In this document: piece after piece, positions 24,182 to 33,495 of the stretch
Layout of the letters: each line of letters opens with the position of its first letter
Position numbering within the stretch: the first letter of the stretch is position 1
Source of the DNA: Candidatus Poribacteria bacterium
GTDB lineage: Bacteria > Poribacteria > WGA-4E > PCPOR2b
Length of the DNA: 64,000 nt
Reading direction: 5' to 3'
Assembly: GCA_022826645.1 (NCBI GenBank)
Contig: JAJDUM010000003.1
Coordinates: 61,328-125,327 of the forward strand
The notes under the pieces: generated by a model
What the model saw: the letters and a program-made list of their open reading frames with translations, nothing else
What the model was told of the DNA's origin: nothing
Databases searched by the model: none
Program-made: the position numbers and the translations under genes

Positions 24182-26529
24182 CCAGAACCGTTACCGGACG
24201 CCTTTTTCTCTTTCCACGCCTTGAGGACCTTCTCCGGAGTCAGCGGCTGATCCCAGATACGCACACCAATCGCGTCATAGATTGCGTTGCCGATTGCGGG
24301 CGATGTGGGAACCACGACGATTTCACCGGCACCTTTTGCACCGTAGGGTCCGTGCTGGTGCGGAACTTCGACGATAATCGACTCCATATACTCGTTCAAC
24401 GGCATCTCGACAATGGAGGGAATCTTATAGTCCATTAGGCTGGCGTTGGTCATCTCTCCATTTGCGTCGAAGCACATGTCCTCGTGCAGTGCGATACCGA
24501 TACCCATGCACCCACCGCCGTAGTTCTGCATCTCGACCCCCTGCGGGTTCATCGCCTTGCCGACATCGATCGCAGAGACGAACTTCCGAATACGGACTTG
24601 GCCCGTTTCAACGTTGACCTCAACTTCGGCAGCTTGGGCACCGTGCCCCATGTAAGCCATTGGCTCCTCGCCCTGCCCGGTGTTTGGGTCGTGCGGACTG
24701 GCAGTGACTTCCCATGTCGCCTTGCCGATAACTTCGACATCTGCCGGACGTTTGCCTGCCAACATCTCAACCACAAACAGGTCTTCAACTTCAATGGACT
24801 GCTCGGGAGACCCCTTGACGAAGATACGTCCACCGGAAACGTCTAAGTCGTCCGGGTCCGCTTCTAACTTGGGTGCGGCAAGTGTCCTAATCTGGCTTTT
24901 CGCATCGTCACACGCCATGCGGGTGGCATTGCCGGTGTGGAAGGTCTGGCGACTGGAACCGGCGACATGATCGAAGGGCGTGATTGCGGTGTCCGGGGTG
25001 ACCAGTTTGACCTGATCAATCTCGATCCCGAACTCGTCGGCGACGATCTGCGTGAGAATGGTATAAGCACCCTGCCCCAAATCGACCGCGCTGGTTCGCA
25101 ACTCACAGGAAGCATCCTCATGGACCTTTAATTCCGTGCTGGAAGCGGTCGGTGCGAAGGAATACTTATTACCCAAAGCGATACCCTTACCGCGATACCA
25201 TGGGGATTCCAACGACTCAGAGGGGGTTCCCCACTCAATCGCATCGGCGCATTTGGTGAGACATTCGTGGGCACTGAACGCATGGGCGGGCATGGTGATA
25301 GCAGTGCGCTCGCCTTCGGTCAGCAGATTATTTATACGCAGCTCAACGGCGTCGATATCGCATTTTCTCGCGATGATGTCCATCTGGGTTTCGACCGCCC
25401 AAGCGGACTCTGCACAACCGTAGCCACGCAATGCGCCGCCGGAGACACGGTTGGTATAGACACCGTAGGAGTCCACCCAGAGTGCGGCTAAACGGTAGGA
25501 ACCGGGATAGAGATGGGTGGAGAAAATTGGTTTGAGAATCCCTTCGCCGCTATAGCCTCCGCCCCACAGGATTGAGGTGACTTTGCGACCAATGAGGATA
25601 CCGTCTTTCGTCACAGCATCTTTAATATCGAAGATGAACGGTGTCCGTGCAGCCGTGGCGGAGAGGTCTTCGGCGCGGGTCAAGATAATTTTGACGGGAC
25701 GCCGTGCTTTGCGGGCAAGTGCGGCGGCGATAGCACCCTCTTTGACCGTCAATTTACCGCCAAAGGCACCGCCGACAAATGGAACGATGACGCGGACCTT
25801 GGAGGGCGAAAGATCAAGGGCTTTCGCTAAACCGTCACGCGCGATGTAGGGGGATTGCCCGCCCGCCCAGAGGGTGAGTGAACCGTCGGAACTCCATTGT
25901 GCCACTGCGCCGTGCGGCTCCATACATGCGGTGTGAACATAACCGGTCGCATACCGATTTTCTATGACGTGCCCACCTTCGTCCTCCGCTTTTTTGAACG
26001 CGGCATCCATGTCGCCGTGCCGGATGCGATAGGCTTGCCACAGGTTAGGCGGACGCTCGTCCATGTCGGCAATTTCAAGGAGTTTTTCGTATTCTTCGTA
26101 TTCTTCGTGCAGCACGACGGGCGGATCTAATCTGATTGCTTCCTCCGGATCAAATAGGGGAGGCAGTTCTTCGTACTGGACTTCGATCTGCTCACAGGCT
26201 GCCCGTGCAATTTCTGGGGTATCCGCGGCGACTGCAGCGACGGGTTCACCAACGAGGCGCGTTTTATCGTGGGCAAGTAGATGCTCATCCAACGTTAGCA
26301 CACCCAACCGCACGTCAGGCAGGTCGGCGGCGGTAATGACAGCGCGGACACCGGGCATCTGTTCGGCTTTACTGGTGTCAATCCCCAGAATTTTTGCATG
26401 TGCATACGGGCTGCGCTTCAGCTTGGCGTGGATCATACGCGGCAGCACGATGTCAGTTGTAAATTCCGCAGTTCCCGTTACTTTCTCTATGCCGTCAATA
26501 CGTTTAGTAGAAGTTCCAACAACAGCCAT
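24178..26529 (-). CDS. Molybdenum hydroxylase large subunit (xanthine dehydrogenase family)
   Basis: The 783-residue protein starts at the ATG at 26529 (GGAGGAG upstream, one base after the stop of the 2Fe-2S gene) rather than the ORF-track start. It has the aldehyde-oxidase/xanthine-dehydrogenase a/b hammerhead (RIDGIEKVTGTAEFTTDI) and the cofactor domain. Landmarks are FVGGAFGGK, GGALRGYGCAE, and the Glu-bearing GAKGAGEIVVVPTSPAIGNAI near the end. The CO-dehydrogenase active-site loop (AYRCSFR-like) was not seen, so it is a hydroxylase for a purine-, aldehyde- or heterocycle-type substrate. It works with the two following subunits. Confidence 0.92.
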   Translation of the reverse strand: MAVVGTSTKRIDGIEKVTGTAEFTTDIVLPRMIHAKLKRSPYAHAKILGIDTSKAEQMPGVRAVITAADLPDVRLGVLTLDEHLLAHDKTRLVGEPVAAVAADTPEIARAACEQIEVQYEELPPLFDPEEAIRLDPPVVLHEEYEEYEKLLEIADMDERPPNLWQAYRIRHGDMDAAFKKAEDEGGHVIENRYATGYVHTACMEPHGAVAQWSSDGSLTLWAGGQSPYIARDGLAKALDLSPSKVRVIVPFVGGAFGGKLTVKEGAIAAALARKARRPVKIILTRAEDLSATAARTPFIFDIKDAVTKDGILIGRKVTSILWGGGYSGEGILKPIFSTHLYPGSYRLAALWVDSYGVYTNRVSGGALRGYGCAESAWAVETQMDIIARKCDIDAVELRINNLLTEGERTAITMPAHAFSAHECLTKCADAIEWGTPSESLESPWYRGKGIALGNKYSFAPTASSTELKVHEDASCELRTSAVDLGQGAYTILTQIVADEFGIEIDQVKLVTPDTAITPFDHVAGSSRQTFHTGNATRMACDDAKSQIRTLAAPKLEADPDDLDVSGGRIFVKGSPEQSIEVEDLFVVEMLAGKRPADVEVIGKATWEVTASPHDPNTGQGEEPMAYMGHGAQAAEVEVNVETGQVRIRKFVSAIDVGKAMNPQGVEMQNYGGGCMGIGIALHEDMCFDANGEMTNASLMDYKIPSIVEMPLNEYMESIIVEVPHQHGPYGAKGAGEIVVVPTSPAIGNAIYDAIGVRIWDQPLTPEKVLKAWKEKKASGNGSG

Positions 26530-26530
26530 G

Positions 26531-27001
26531 TTATTTCTCCTCCTCCCCTGCAACGCTCAATACTGCTTCCGTCGCGTGCGTATAGACTCCGCATCGGCAA
26601 AGATTCCCCACAAACGCAGAGCGGATGTCTTCTTCAGTTGGGTTCGGGTTTTCGTCCAGCAACTGCTTTGCTGTGAGCAGCATCCCTGGCGTACAATAAC
26701 CGCACTGCACGGCACCGTGTTCAAGAAACGCAGCCTGCAGCGGGTGCAAGTCATCGGGTGCCCCTAGACCCTCTATGGTCAGGACCGATTTCTTATTCGC
26801 CTGTAGCCCAAGCATCAGACACGATTTGACCAGTTGTCCGTCAACCATTACCGTGCAGGTCCCGCACCGCCCATCTTCACAAGCACACTTCGTCCCCGTT
26901 AACCCAATCCCATCACGAATAGCCTCCATCAAGGTGTGGTAGGGTTCAACGAGGATGTCATAATTTTCGTCATTGACAGTCAATGATAATGGGTATTTCA
27001 T
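26531..27001 (-). CDS. Molybdenum hydroxylase [2Fe-2S] subunit
   Basis: At 156 residues it has the standard size. It carries the plant-ferredoxin cluster CACEDGRCGTCTVMVDG with a later Cys (KSCLML), and the C-terminal four-helix cluster CGYCTPGMLL ... GNLCRCG. It transfers electrons from the molybdenum centre to the FAD subunit. Start has GGAGGCGTTTTA-ATG. It ends one base before the large subunit starts, implying translational coupling. Confidence 0.95.
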   Translation of the reverse strand: MKYPLSLTVNDENYDILVEPYHTLMEAIRDGIGLTGTKCACEDGRCGTCTVMVDGQLVKSCLMLGLQANKKSVLTIEGLGAPDDLHPLQAAFLEHGAVQCGYCTPGMLLTAKQLLDENPNPTEEDIRSAFVGNLCRCGVYTHATEAVLSVAGEEEK

Positions 27002-27024
27002 TAAAACGCCTCCAAATAATCATG

Positions 27025-27142
27025 GTAGATTTTAGACTTACTTATACACTCCCACTACAGAGCCAACCCCCTAAATCCCGCCCCCGATTATATCCCCGAT
27101 ACATCGGGACAGGCGGGATGTACCACTTGTCAGGGGGACTTT
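27025..27142. repeat. Nested intergenic repeat inside the molybdenum-hydroxylase operon
   Basis: The left part (gtagattttagact ... caaccccctaaatccc) and the right part (cttgtcagggggact) match the element at 43567-43681. Here they are split by a ccccgat...atcgggacaggcggg palindrome of the type also found at 15893, 30495 and 62728. The element lies between the FAD and 2Fe-2S subunit genes, yet the operon order is kept. Confidence 0.8.
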
Positions 27143-27152
27143 GGCAAATGTC

Positions 27153-28025
27153 TTAGGCGGTAGCGCGTGCAATCGCTTCCTCCAATGCTTCTCTGGTCAG
27201 CACACTAACAAGGTCTATTTTGTATTCGCTCGGCGCCATGGGATCGTCCGCTGGTGAGACATGGGCTGCAGCGAGTTCACCGGCTTCGGCAAGCGCTCCA
27301 TTGTTTCCAACGATGCTATTTCCCCTCAGTCGCGCTTCCGCCTCCTGTGCGTGCGCCGGGGCACCTGAACAGTTACCGATTACAACACGGACATCCTCAC
27401 AGTTTCCTGATCCGTCAAGGCTGACAAACGCGCCGACACCGACAACAGGATAATCGCCTGCCCGCAGCGCGAACCGCCGATGCGCGGCTGCGGCGGATGC
27501 GAGATCGAATGATGGAACAACGACCTCGGTCAGTAACTCGCCCGGTCCGGCAGCGGTAGCAAAGGCACCGGTGACAAAGTCACAGATAGGCACAGTTCGT
27601 TCACCGTTTGCGCCCGCCAATTTTACCGTGGCATGGAGTGCGCTCAAGGCGACGGTGATGTCACTCGCGGGATGCGCCTCGCAGATTGCTCCACCGAGTG
27701 TTGCAAAGTTCCGAATCTGTTGGTCTGCGACATCGCTGACAACATCATCTAAGGCACGTAGCGTCGGATGCGTCTCACCTATGCCGCTCAAACGATTCAG
27801 CGTAACCTTTGCACCGATTGTTACACCCTCGTTCGATGCATTTATGTCTTCTAATCCGGTGACATGCTGGATACTGATTAGATGGGACGGTTGACTTAAT
27901 CCATTCCGCAACAGTATCGCCATGCTCTGTCCGCCGGCCACAACCTTCGCACCATCTCCGTGCTCAGCTAACAGTGTGCAAGCCTCCGACACGGAGGTCG
28001 GCTCAAGATAATGACAATCAATCAT
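27153..28025 (-). CDS. Molybdenum hydroxylase FAD-binding subunit
   Basis: The 290-residue protein begins MIDCHYLEPTSVSEACTLL and has the FAD loops VVAGGQSM (typically AGGxS) and ATLGGAICEAHPASD, the second matching the TxGG motif. The C-terminal CO-dehydrogenase flavoprotein domain is present. It receives electrons from the 2Fe-2S subunit. It is the first gene of the four-gene minus-strand set (FAD, 2Fe-2S, Mo, epimerase) and has a strong GGGAGGAAGTAC-ATG start. Confidence 0.93.
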   Translation of the reverse strand: MIDCHYLEPTSVSEACTLLAEHGDGAKVVAGGQSMAILLRNGLSQPSHLISIQHVTGLEDINASNEGVTIGAKVTLNRLSGIGETHPTLRALDDVVSDVADQQIRNFATLGGAICEAHPASDITVALSALHATVKLAGANGERTVPICDFVTGAFATAAGPGELLTEVVVPSFDLASAAAAHRRFALRAGDYPVVGVGAFVSLDGSGNCEDVRVVIGNCSGAPAHAQEAEARLRGNSIVGNNGALAEAGELAAAHVSPADDPMAPSEYKIDLVSVLTREALEEAIARATA

Positions 28026-28207
28026 GTACTTCCTCCCTCATTTAGACGTGCTATGAGATTTTTTGAGAGAACCCTCACGGTTTTGGGTTTCCCATTATAA
28101 AGAGATTGTATTTTTTCAAATTTCTCAAGATTATAACATAGTTACCCCGAAAAGAGAAACCCAAAAATCAGCGGTGCGCTTTCGTCCCCCAAGCCCCTCC
28201 AATTCTG

Positions 28208-28236
28208 TTGACTCGACTGCTTGGATCTGCTATAAT
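28208..28236 (+). promoter_or_regulatory. Sigma-70 promoter (TTGACT-17-TATAAT)
   Basis: A -35 TTGACT (28208-28213) and perfect -10 TATAAT (28231-28236) with 17-bp spacing lie about 70 bp before the GTG of the PQQ dehydrogenase gene. The 280-bp region between the divergent operons holds no other gene. Confidence 0.8.
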
Positions 28237-28304
28237 GGCGGAGGCTTGGTTTACATGGATAACAGCATTCCTATATCAGCTATTGACATAAAGGAGGTCA
28301 ACCC

Positions 28305-30278
28305 GTGATCCGAACATACTCTTCGCTACTTTTCTATATTGTCTCGGTCTTATGCGCAAGCGGTCTGACTGTTCTCCCGGCAGATGCCGGTGAGGTTGGA
28401 GAATGGCGGGCATACGGCTCTGACAAAGCCAGCACCAAATACATCCCACTCAATCAGATTAACAGAGACAATGTCAAGGATCTTCGGGTTGCGTGGCGTT
28501 GGGACTCGCCTGACAATGCGCTCGTCGAAGCCGATCCCAATCTATGGACAATGGTAAACGAAGCCACACCGCTCATGATTGGGAGCGTCATATATACCAG
28601 CACGTCGCTCAATCTGGTAGCTGCCATCAACGCTGCTACAGGAGAAACGATCTGGGTATATGATCCAAAGACCTATGAGGACGGCACGCCTGCCAACACA
28701 GGTTTCGTGCATCGCGGCGTCTCCTATTGGGAGAACGGCAATGACAAACGTGTTCTACTCGGTACAGGCGATGGGTATCTGATCGCGCTTGACGCAGGAA
28801 CAGGGAAGCCGATAGAAGGCTTTGGTAAAGCGGGTCGAGTTGATCTGACGAAAGGCTTGCGCCGTCCGATAAATCGTCGGCTGTACGCTGTTTTCTCGCC
28901 ACCGATTGTCTGTAGAGATGTGATTGTCGTTGGCTCTACGGTTCTGGATTCCTTTGCGGTTAACAAGCCGCCCCAAAAGCTGATGCCGCCGGGAGATGTC
29001 AGGGGGTTTGATGTACGGACTGGCGAGCAACGCTGGGTTTTCCATACCATCCCGCAAGAGGGGGAGTACGGAAACGAGACGTGGAAGGCTGGTTCTTGGA
29101 GGACGACCGGTAACACAAATGTCTGGACGATGATGAGCGCGGATGAGGAGTTGGGTTATGTCTATCTGCCCGTTAGTACGCCAACTAACGACTATTACGG
29201 CGGACATCGGCTCGGAGATAACCTCTTTGCCGATAGCCTCGTATGCCTCAACGCAGAGACCGGGGAACGGGTCTGGCATTTTCAGATTTTGCATCACGGG
29301 CTCTGGGATTATGATCCACCCGCTGCGCCCAATCTGATCGACATCACGGTTGATGGAAAGGAGATCAAGGCGGTCGCTCAAGTGACCAAACAGGCGTTCT
29401 GTTTCGTATTCGATCGCGTTACCGGAGAACCTGTCTGGCCGATTGAAGAACGTCCTGTAGCCCAGTCAACTGTGCCGGGAGAATCCTCGTCGGCTACACA
29501 ACCTTTCCCGACCAAGCCAACGCCTTTCGATCGGCAAGGTGTGACGCCCGATGATTTGATTAATTTCACGCCAGGATTGCGCGAGCAAGCACTCAGTATC
29601 CTCGAGGATTACGATTACGGGACGCTCTATACACCCCCAACCGAGAAAGGGACAATCGCCATGCCCGGTATCCTCGGCGGTGCCAGTTGGGCGGGGGCTG
29701 CTGTTGATCCAAGTAGAGGGATCATCTACATTCCATCGGTCACCTACCCTGCCACGATTACGATAAAAGAAGCGAAAGATCCAGAGGCGGATTACACCTA
29801 TACCGGCTCCCTCGCGTTTGGACCAAACGGACCGCGGGGACTCTCCTTATTTAAGCCGCCTTATGGACGCATCACGGCTATTGATTTGAACACGGGTGAA
29901 CATAAGTGGATGCAACCGGTCGGAGATGGACCGAGGGATCATCCAACCTTACGGCATCTTGATCTGTCGCCGTTGGGCTGGGCACAGCGCAACTTCCCGC
30001 TACTGACTCAATCGCTGCTTTTTGCGGCGACGCAGGCATCGTGGGACGGAACCGGTAACTCGCCCCGCGGTAATGCGATTGAAGTATCCTTCACGGACCA
30101 AAATCCGTTTCTGTGGGCGTTTGATCCTGATAACGGACAGTTGATTTCCAGAACAGAACTTCCCAGTAATGCGCACGGTGCGCCGATAAGCTACATGGCT
30201 GATGGCAAGCAGTTTATCCTGATCCCGATAGGTGGGGCGAATCGTGACGCTGAACTCATCGCGCTGAGTTTGCCGTGA
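28305..30278 (+). CDS. Secreted PQQ-dependent dehydrogenase (membrane glucose-dehydrogenase type propeller)
   Basis: A GTG start with AAAGGAGG upstream opens a 657-residue protein with a signal peptide ending near LPADA. The mature part starts GEWRAYGSDKASTKYIPLNQINRDNVKDLRVAWRW, the typical quinoprotein blade. Further tryptophan-docking units are W-x-x-D/G repeats such as GETIWVYDPKT and GERVWHFQILHHGLWDYDPP. A 650-residue propeller without N-terminal membrane helices or C-terminal cytochrome resembles the soluble domain of glucose-type dehydrogenases. It would oxidise a sugar or alcohol in the periplasm; the substrate is unknown. Confidence 0.88.
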   Translation: MIRTYSSLLFYIVSVLCASGLTVLPADAGEVGEWRAYGSDKASTKYIPLNQINRDNVKDLRVAWRWDSPDNALVEADPNLWTMVNEATPLMIGSVIYTSTSLNLVAAINAATGETIWVYDPKTYEDGTPANTGFVHRGVSYWENGNDKRVLLGTGDGYLIALDAGTGKPIEGFGKAGRVDLTKGLRRPINRRLYAVFSPPIVCRDVIVVGSTVLDSFAVNKPPQKLMPPGDVRGFDVRTGEQRWVFHTIPQEGEYGNETWKAGSWRTTGNTNVWTMMSADEELGYVYLPVSTPTNDYYGGHRLGDNLFADSLVCLNAETGERVWHFQILHHGLWDYDPPAAPNLIDITVDGKEIKAVAQVTKQAFCFVFDRVTGEPVWPIEERPVAQSTVPGESSSATQPFPTKPTPFDRQGVTPDDLINFTPGLREQALSILEDYDYGTLYTPPTEKGTIAMPGILGGASWAGAAVDPSRGIIYIPSVTYPATITIKEAKDPEADYTYTGSLAFGPNGPRGLSLFKPPYGRITAIDLNTGEHKWMQPVGDGPRDHPTLRHLDLSPLGWAQRNFPLLTQSLLFAATQASWDGTGNSPRGNAIEVSFTDQNPFLWAFDPDNGQLISRTELPSNAHGAPISYMADGKQFILIPIGGANRDAELIALSLP

Positions 30279-30295
30279 TGTTAGGGGTTTACAGA

Positions 30296-30600
30296 AACGA
30301 TCACCTTCCAACCCGTTAGGCGAGGGAACCTCGCCCCTACAACTGACACAATCAGATCTCGACACGGTAATGCCGATTTTGGAAAATTGACCCACGACGG
30401 GCAACCACAAGTTGAGCGCAGCGAAATCCCGATCTATCGGGGGGTTGCCCCTACAGGAAATCTGTTCAATGTAGGGGCGGTGCCGCGATCAGATCCCCGA
30501 TAAATCCCCGATGAATCGGGACGGGTCCCGACTTGTCGGGATGCCCGGAACGGCACGAGACCAAGGGAACAGGTAGGATTCAAAGTAACTTGCGCCTGCA
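30296..30600. repeat. Intergenic palindrome cluster
   Basis: The gap 30279-30699 contains several family repeats: gcgagggaacctcgcc, gtaggggcggtgccgcg, ccccgataaatccccgatg, and cccgacttgtcgggatg. Each forms a short GC-rich hairpin. No gene was seen. Similar elements occur at 15893, 27097, 53010, 59060 and 62728. Confidence 0.7.
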
Positions 30601-30699
30601 CATCAAGCACTCTCGGAATAGAGATGAGCTCGATTCGTCAAACATTAACAGAACTCAACAACTTGGATTATTGACATTATCAATAAAGGAGATGGAATT

Positions 30700-31533
30700 A
30701 TGGGAAGTTTAACAGATCAGGTCGCAATTGTCACAGGCGGTGCTCAAGGCATTGGCGGTGCAACTTCGAGACGGCTCGCTGAATCGGGTGCGAAGGTTCT
30801 CATCGCGGATATGGACGCTGAGACAGCTGAGGCCAATGCTGAGCGAATTCGCAACGCTGGCGGTGTCGCGGAAGTCATTGAGACCAATGTCTCTCGTAGG
30901 GACGATATTGAGGCAATGGTCAGGAGAGCGGTTGAGTTATGGGGGCATCTCAACATTCTTGTCAATAACGCTTTTAATACCACAGAACCGGATGGCAGCG
31001 CGGTGGATTTGTCGGAGGAGGCTTGGGATTATGCGATGAATGTGTTAGTCAAGTCCATGTTTCTGGGCGCGAAATTCGCCGTGCCGGAGATTGAAAAAAC
31101 GGGCAAAGGCAGTATCATCAATATATCGTCCGTCCACGGTCTCCTGATGGCACCGAAAAAGCTGGTATATGAAGCGGGCAAATCCTCGGTCATCGGGGTT
31201 ACCCGTCAGATGGCGATTGACTTTGGACCGATGGGTATCCGCGTGAACGCAATCTGCCCCGGCCACATCGTAACCGAACGCATTGAGGAACATTGGAAGC
31301 AGAACCCCTCGCTGCTGCGTTTTTTTGAGGCGCAATATCCGGTTCGTCGCGTTGGCCGCCCGATTGACATCGCTAACGCCATCAACTTCCTCTGCTCGGA
31401 CGAGGCATCTTTCATCACTGGACACGCCCTGGCGGTCGATGGCGGACTGACGATTCAGCTTCAGGAAGATTTCGGCGTGAATCAGGCACGATTTTTTAAA
31501 GAACATCCGGATACCGATGTATCCTCTTACTGA
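30700..31533 (+). CDS. Short-chain dehydrogenase/reductase
   Basis: A 277-residue classical SDR: cofactor motif TGGAQGIGG, Asp-containing second strand (LIADMD, favouring NAD), LVNNAF, catalytic Ser in NISSVHG, and YEAGK for Tyr/Lys. The C-terminal tail extends about 25 residues beyond the usual TGHALAVDGG end. The start is secure (AAAGGAGATGGAATT-ATG). The gene is alone, with intergenic repeats before it. Substrate unknown. Confidence 0.92.
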   Translation: MGSLTDQVAIVTGGAQGIGGATSRRLAESGAKVLIADMDAETAEANAERIRNAGGVAEVIETNVSRRDDIEAMVRRAVELWGHLNILVNNAFNTTEPDGSAVDLSEEAWDYAMNVLVKSMFLGAKFAVPEIEKTGKGSIINISSVHGLLMAPKKLVYEAGKSSVIGVTRQMAIDFGPMGIRVNAICPGHIVTERIEEHWKQNPSLLRFFEAQYPVRRVGRPIDIANAINFLCSDEASFITGHALAVDGGLTIQLQEDFGVNQARFFKEHPDTDVSSY

Positions 31534-31674
31534 TATCAGTTTCGTTTGCGTAATAGGGTCGTTTAATGCTCCGGGCGGGGCAAGGTTCCTCGCTTACAAT
31601 GTGGGATCCACTACCGGGCATAATGAGTCAGAAAACTGCGAACTAAAAAGCTCTTATTTGCGTAATTTCTGCGC

Positions 31675-31703
31675 TTGAATTGAGTGAAAAATCGTTGTAT
31701 AAT
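31675..31703 (+). promoter_or_regulatory. Sigma-70 promoter (TTGAAT-17-TATAAT)
   Basis: The -10 TATAAT at 31698-31703 lies 17 bp after TTGAAT (31675-31680). A start near 31709 would give a short leader of about 33 nt before the TTG start of the glycosylase gene. Confidence 0.7.
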
Positions 31704-31741
31704 ACGCATAATTCTACAAATAGGCACTTTATCGTTCATTC

Positions 31742-32632
31742 TTGTGTCAGGGGGCTTGCCCTATCCGAATTGAATCTGTCACTGATTTCGATCTGAAGCA
31801 TACATTGGAATGCGGGCAATCATTCCGCTGGCAGCCGTCAACCGATGGCTGGTATTCTGGCGTTGTCGATGGCAGGCAGCTGAGGATACGTCAGGAAAAC
31901 CGGACGCTGATCGTAGAAAGTTCGACCGATGAAGAAGGCGATCGATTAGAAGCCTTCCTCCGCCACTACTTGGATCTCAACCGGGATTTACCGGCGATCT
32001 TGGACGCTGTCGACATTGATCCGTTTATCCACCGATCAATTGAGACGTTCCGAGGAATGCGGATTTTGAACCAAGAGGTGTGGGAATGCCTCGCTTCGTT
32101 TATCCTGTCTCAGAATAACAACGTGCCCCGGATTAAAGGGATGATCCGCACTATCTCCGCACGATTCGGCGAAAAAATCGCCCTTGATGACTCAATTGAC
32201 TACGCTTTTCCGACACCGCAAGTCCTCGCCGAAGCCGGTGTCGAGACACTGTACGATTGTGGGTTGGGATACCGCGCCCCTTATATGTGGACAGTTTCGT
32301 CGGCGGTCGCAGCAGGGGACTTCGACCTTGAAGCTCTGAAGCATATGCCTTACGCGGATGCGAAACAGGAATTGATGGGGCTCAAAGGGATTGGTGAGAA
32401 GGTTGCCGACTGTATCTGCCTGTTTTCGTTGGGACATGTCCAAGCCCTCCCGATCGATGTGTGGGTAAAACGGATTATAGAACGGATTTATCTCAAACGT
32501 GAAGCCTCAATTCGTGAGATTCGTGAGTTTGCCGAAGACTACTTTGGCGAATACCTCGGTTACGCCCAGCAGTATCTTTTCCACTATGCCCGGACGGTTG
32601 GTCTTGAAGATTTGCTAACGAGCGAAGGATAG
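31742..32632 (+). CDS. ogg: 8-oxoguanine DNA glycosylase/AP lyase, Ogg1 type
   Basis: The N-terminal OGG domain (ECGQSFRWQPSTDGWYSGV) is followed by the HhH-GPD domain: LASFILSQNNNVPRIKGMI, then LMGLKGIGEKVADCICLFSLG with the catalytic Lys, and the Asp in ALPIDVWVKRI. This matches the bifunctional Ogg1 family that excises 8-oxoG opposite C. The only in-frame start after the preceding stop is TTG at 31742, with no ribosome site, but the predicted promoter leaves only a short leader. The gene is unlinked to other repair genes. Confidence 0.92.
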   Translation: MCQGACPIRIESVTDFDLKHTLECGQSFRWQPSTDGWYSGVVDGRQLRIRQENRTLIVESSTDEEGDRLEAFLRHYLDLNRDLPAILDAVDIDPFIHRSIETFRGMRILNQEVWECLASFILSQNNNVPRIKGMIRTISARFGEKIALDDSIDYAFPTPQVLAEAGVETLYDCGLGYRAPYMWTVSSAVAAGDFDLEALKHMPYADAKQELMGLKGIGEKVADCICLFSLGHVQALPIDVWVKRIIERIYLKREASIREIREFAEDYFGEYLGYAQQYLFHYARTVGLEDLLTSEG

Positions 32633-32717
32633 AAAGTAAGTTTCAACTCCCTTCGCAGTAAGCCGTAGACAACCCTTCCCCGAAACTTTTAATCACATAA
32701 ATTATCAGGAGACTCAA

Positions 32718-33419
32718 ATGCTCGAAGATTTACGTGACAATGTACTTACACTGTTGGAGGAGCGCGTTGAACGTGCCATTGGGACTATCAACAGTCTCAG
32801 GGCAGAGAAACTCGCACTCGAATCCGAAAACAATCAGCTTCGTAACGACTTGGATCAGCGAGATGTTCAGATTCAGAACCTTGAACAGCGGAACGCTGAA
32901 CTCAACCGCTTCGAAGCAGAGATGACGGTGCTCCGGGCTGAGCGGGAACAGGAACGTCTCGACGTAGATAAAGAGAAAGCGGAAATCCGCGAGCGGCTTG
33001 AAGGACTTATGACAATCCTCGACAATGTTGAGAACAGGTCAGAAGGTCAGGTAGAATCAGAACCCATTGTGCTTGACAACGCATCTGAAGCAAGTGATAG
33101 CATGGAAGAAAGTCAGGTAGAATCGGCACCCACCGTTTTTGATTACATATCTGAGGCAGCAGATAACACGGAAGAAGGTGAGACAGAAGCAGCGCCCACT
33201 GTGCTTGATGATACGTCCGAGACAGTTGATAATACGGAAGAACAGCAGGACGGAGAGCAGGAGATCACTCCCGAAGATACACTCTTTATACCGACGAGAT
33301 TAGTGGAACCGGAAGAAACAGAACAACCGAGTGATTCCGATGACACAACTGGCGAGACAGATGCAGGTGCGGATGAGGAGACGGAAAAAGATACGGACGA
33401 GGAGACGGAATTAGCGTAA
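32718..33419 (+). CDS. Coiled-coil protein with long acidic repeat tail
   Basis: The 233-residue protein starts with an uninterrupted coiled coil (about residues 5-100: LLEERVERAIGTINSLRAEK ... NNQLRNDLDQRDVQIQNLEQ), similar in style to ZapB-like division proteins. After residue 110 it becomes very acidic, with about three copies of a unit like ESAPTVFDYISEAADNTEE, and ends in TDEETELA. No enzymatic motif is seen. The start has CAGGAG with good spacing. A structural or scaffolding role is likely; the resemblance to ZapB is weak and by composition. Confidence 0.65.
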   Translation: MLEDLRDNVLTLLEERVERAIGTINSLRAEKLALESENNQLRNDLDQRDVQIQNLEQRNAELNRFEAEMTVLRAEREQERLDVDKEKAEIRERLEGLMTILDNVENRSEGQVESEPIVLDNASEASDSMEESQVESAPTVFDYISEAADNTEEGETEAAPTVLDDTSETVDNTEEQQDGEQEITPEDTLFIPTRLVEPEETEQPSDSDDTTGETDAGADEETEKDTDEETELA

Positions 33420-33495
33420 TACTCGCCTACCAACAGACTGGACTGACAGAAACGAAATCAGCAACGCGCCGAGTAATCCATCAGGACTACAATGC

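Noticed and set aside
24178-28025. Aerobic carbon monoxide dehydrogenase
   Set aside because: The CO-dehydrogenase active-site loop was not seen in the large subunit, so only a general molybdenum hydroxylase is supported.
28755-29381. 208-residue minus-strand ORF inside the PQQ gene
   Set aside because: Antisense shadow of a clear quinoprotein with signal peptide and promoter.
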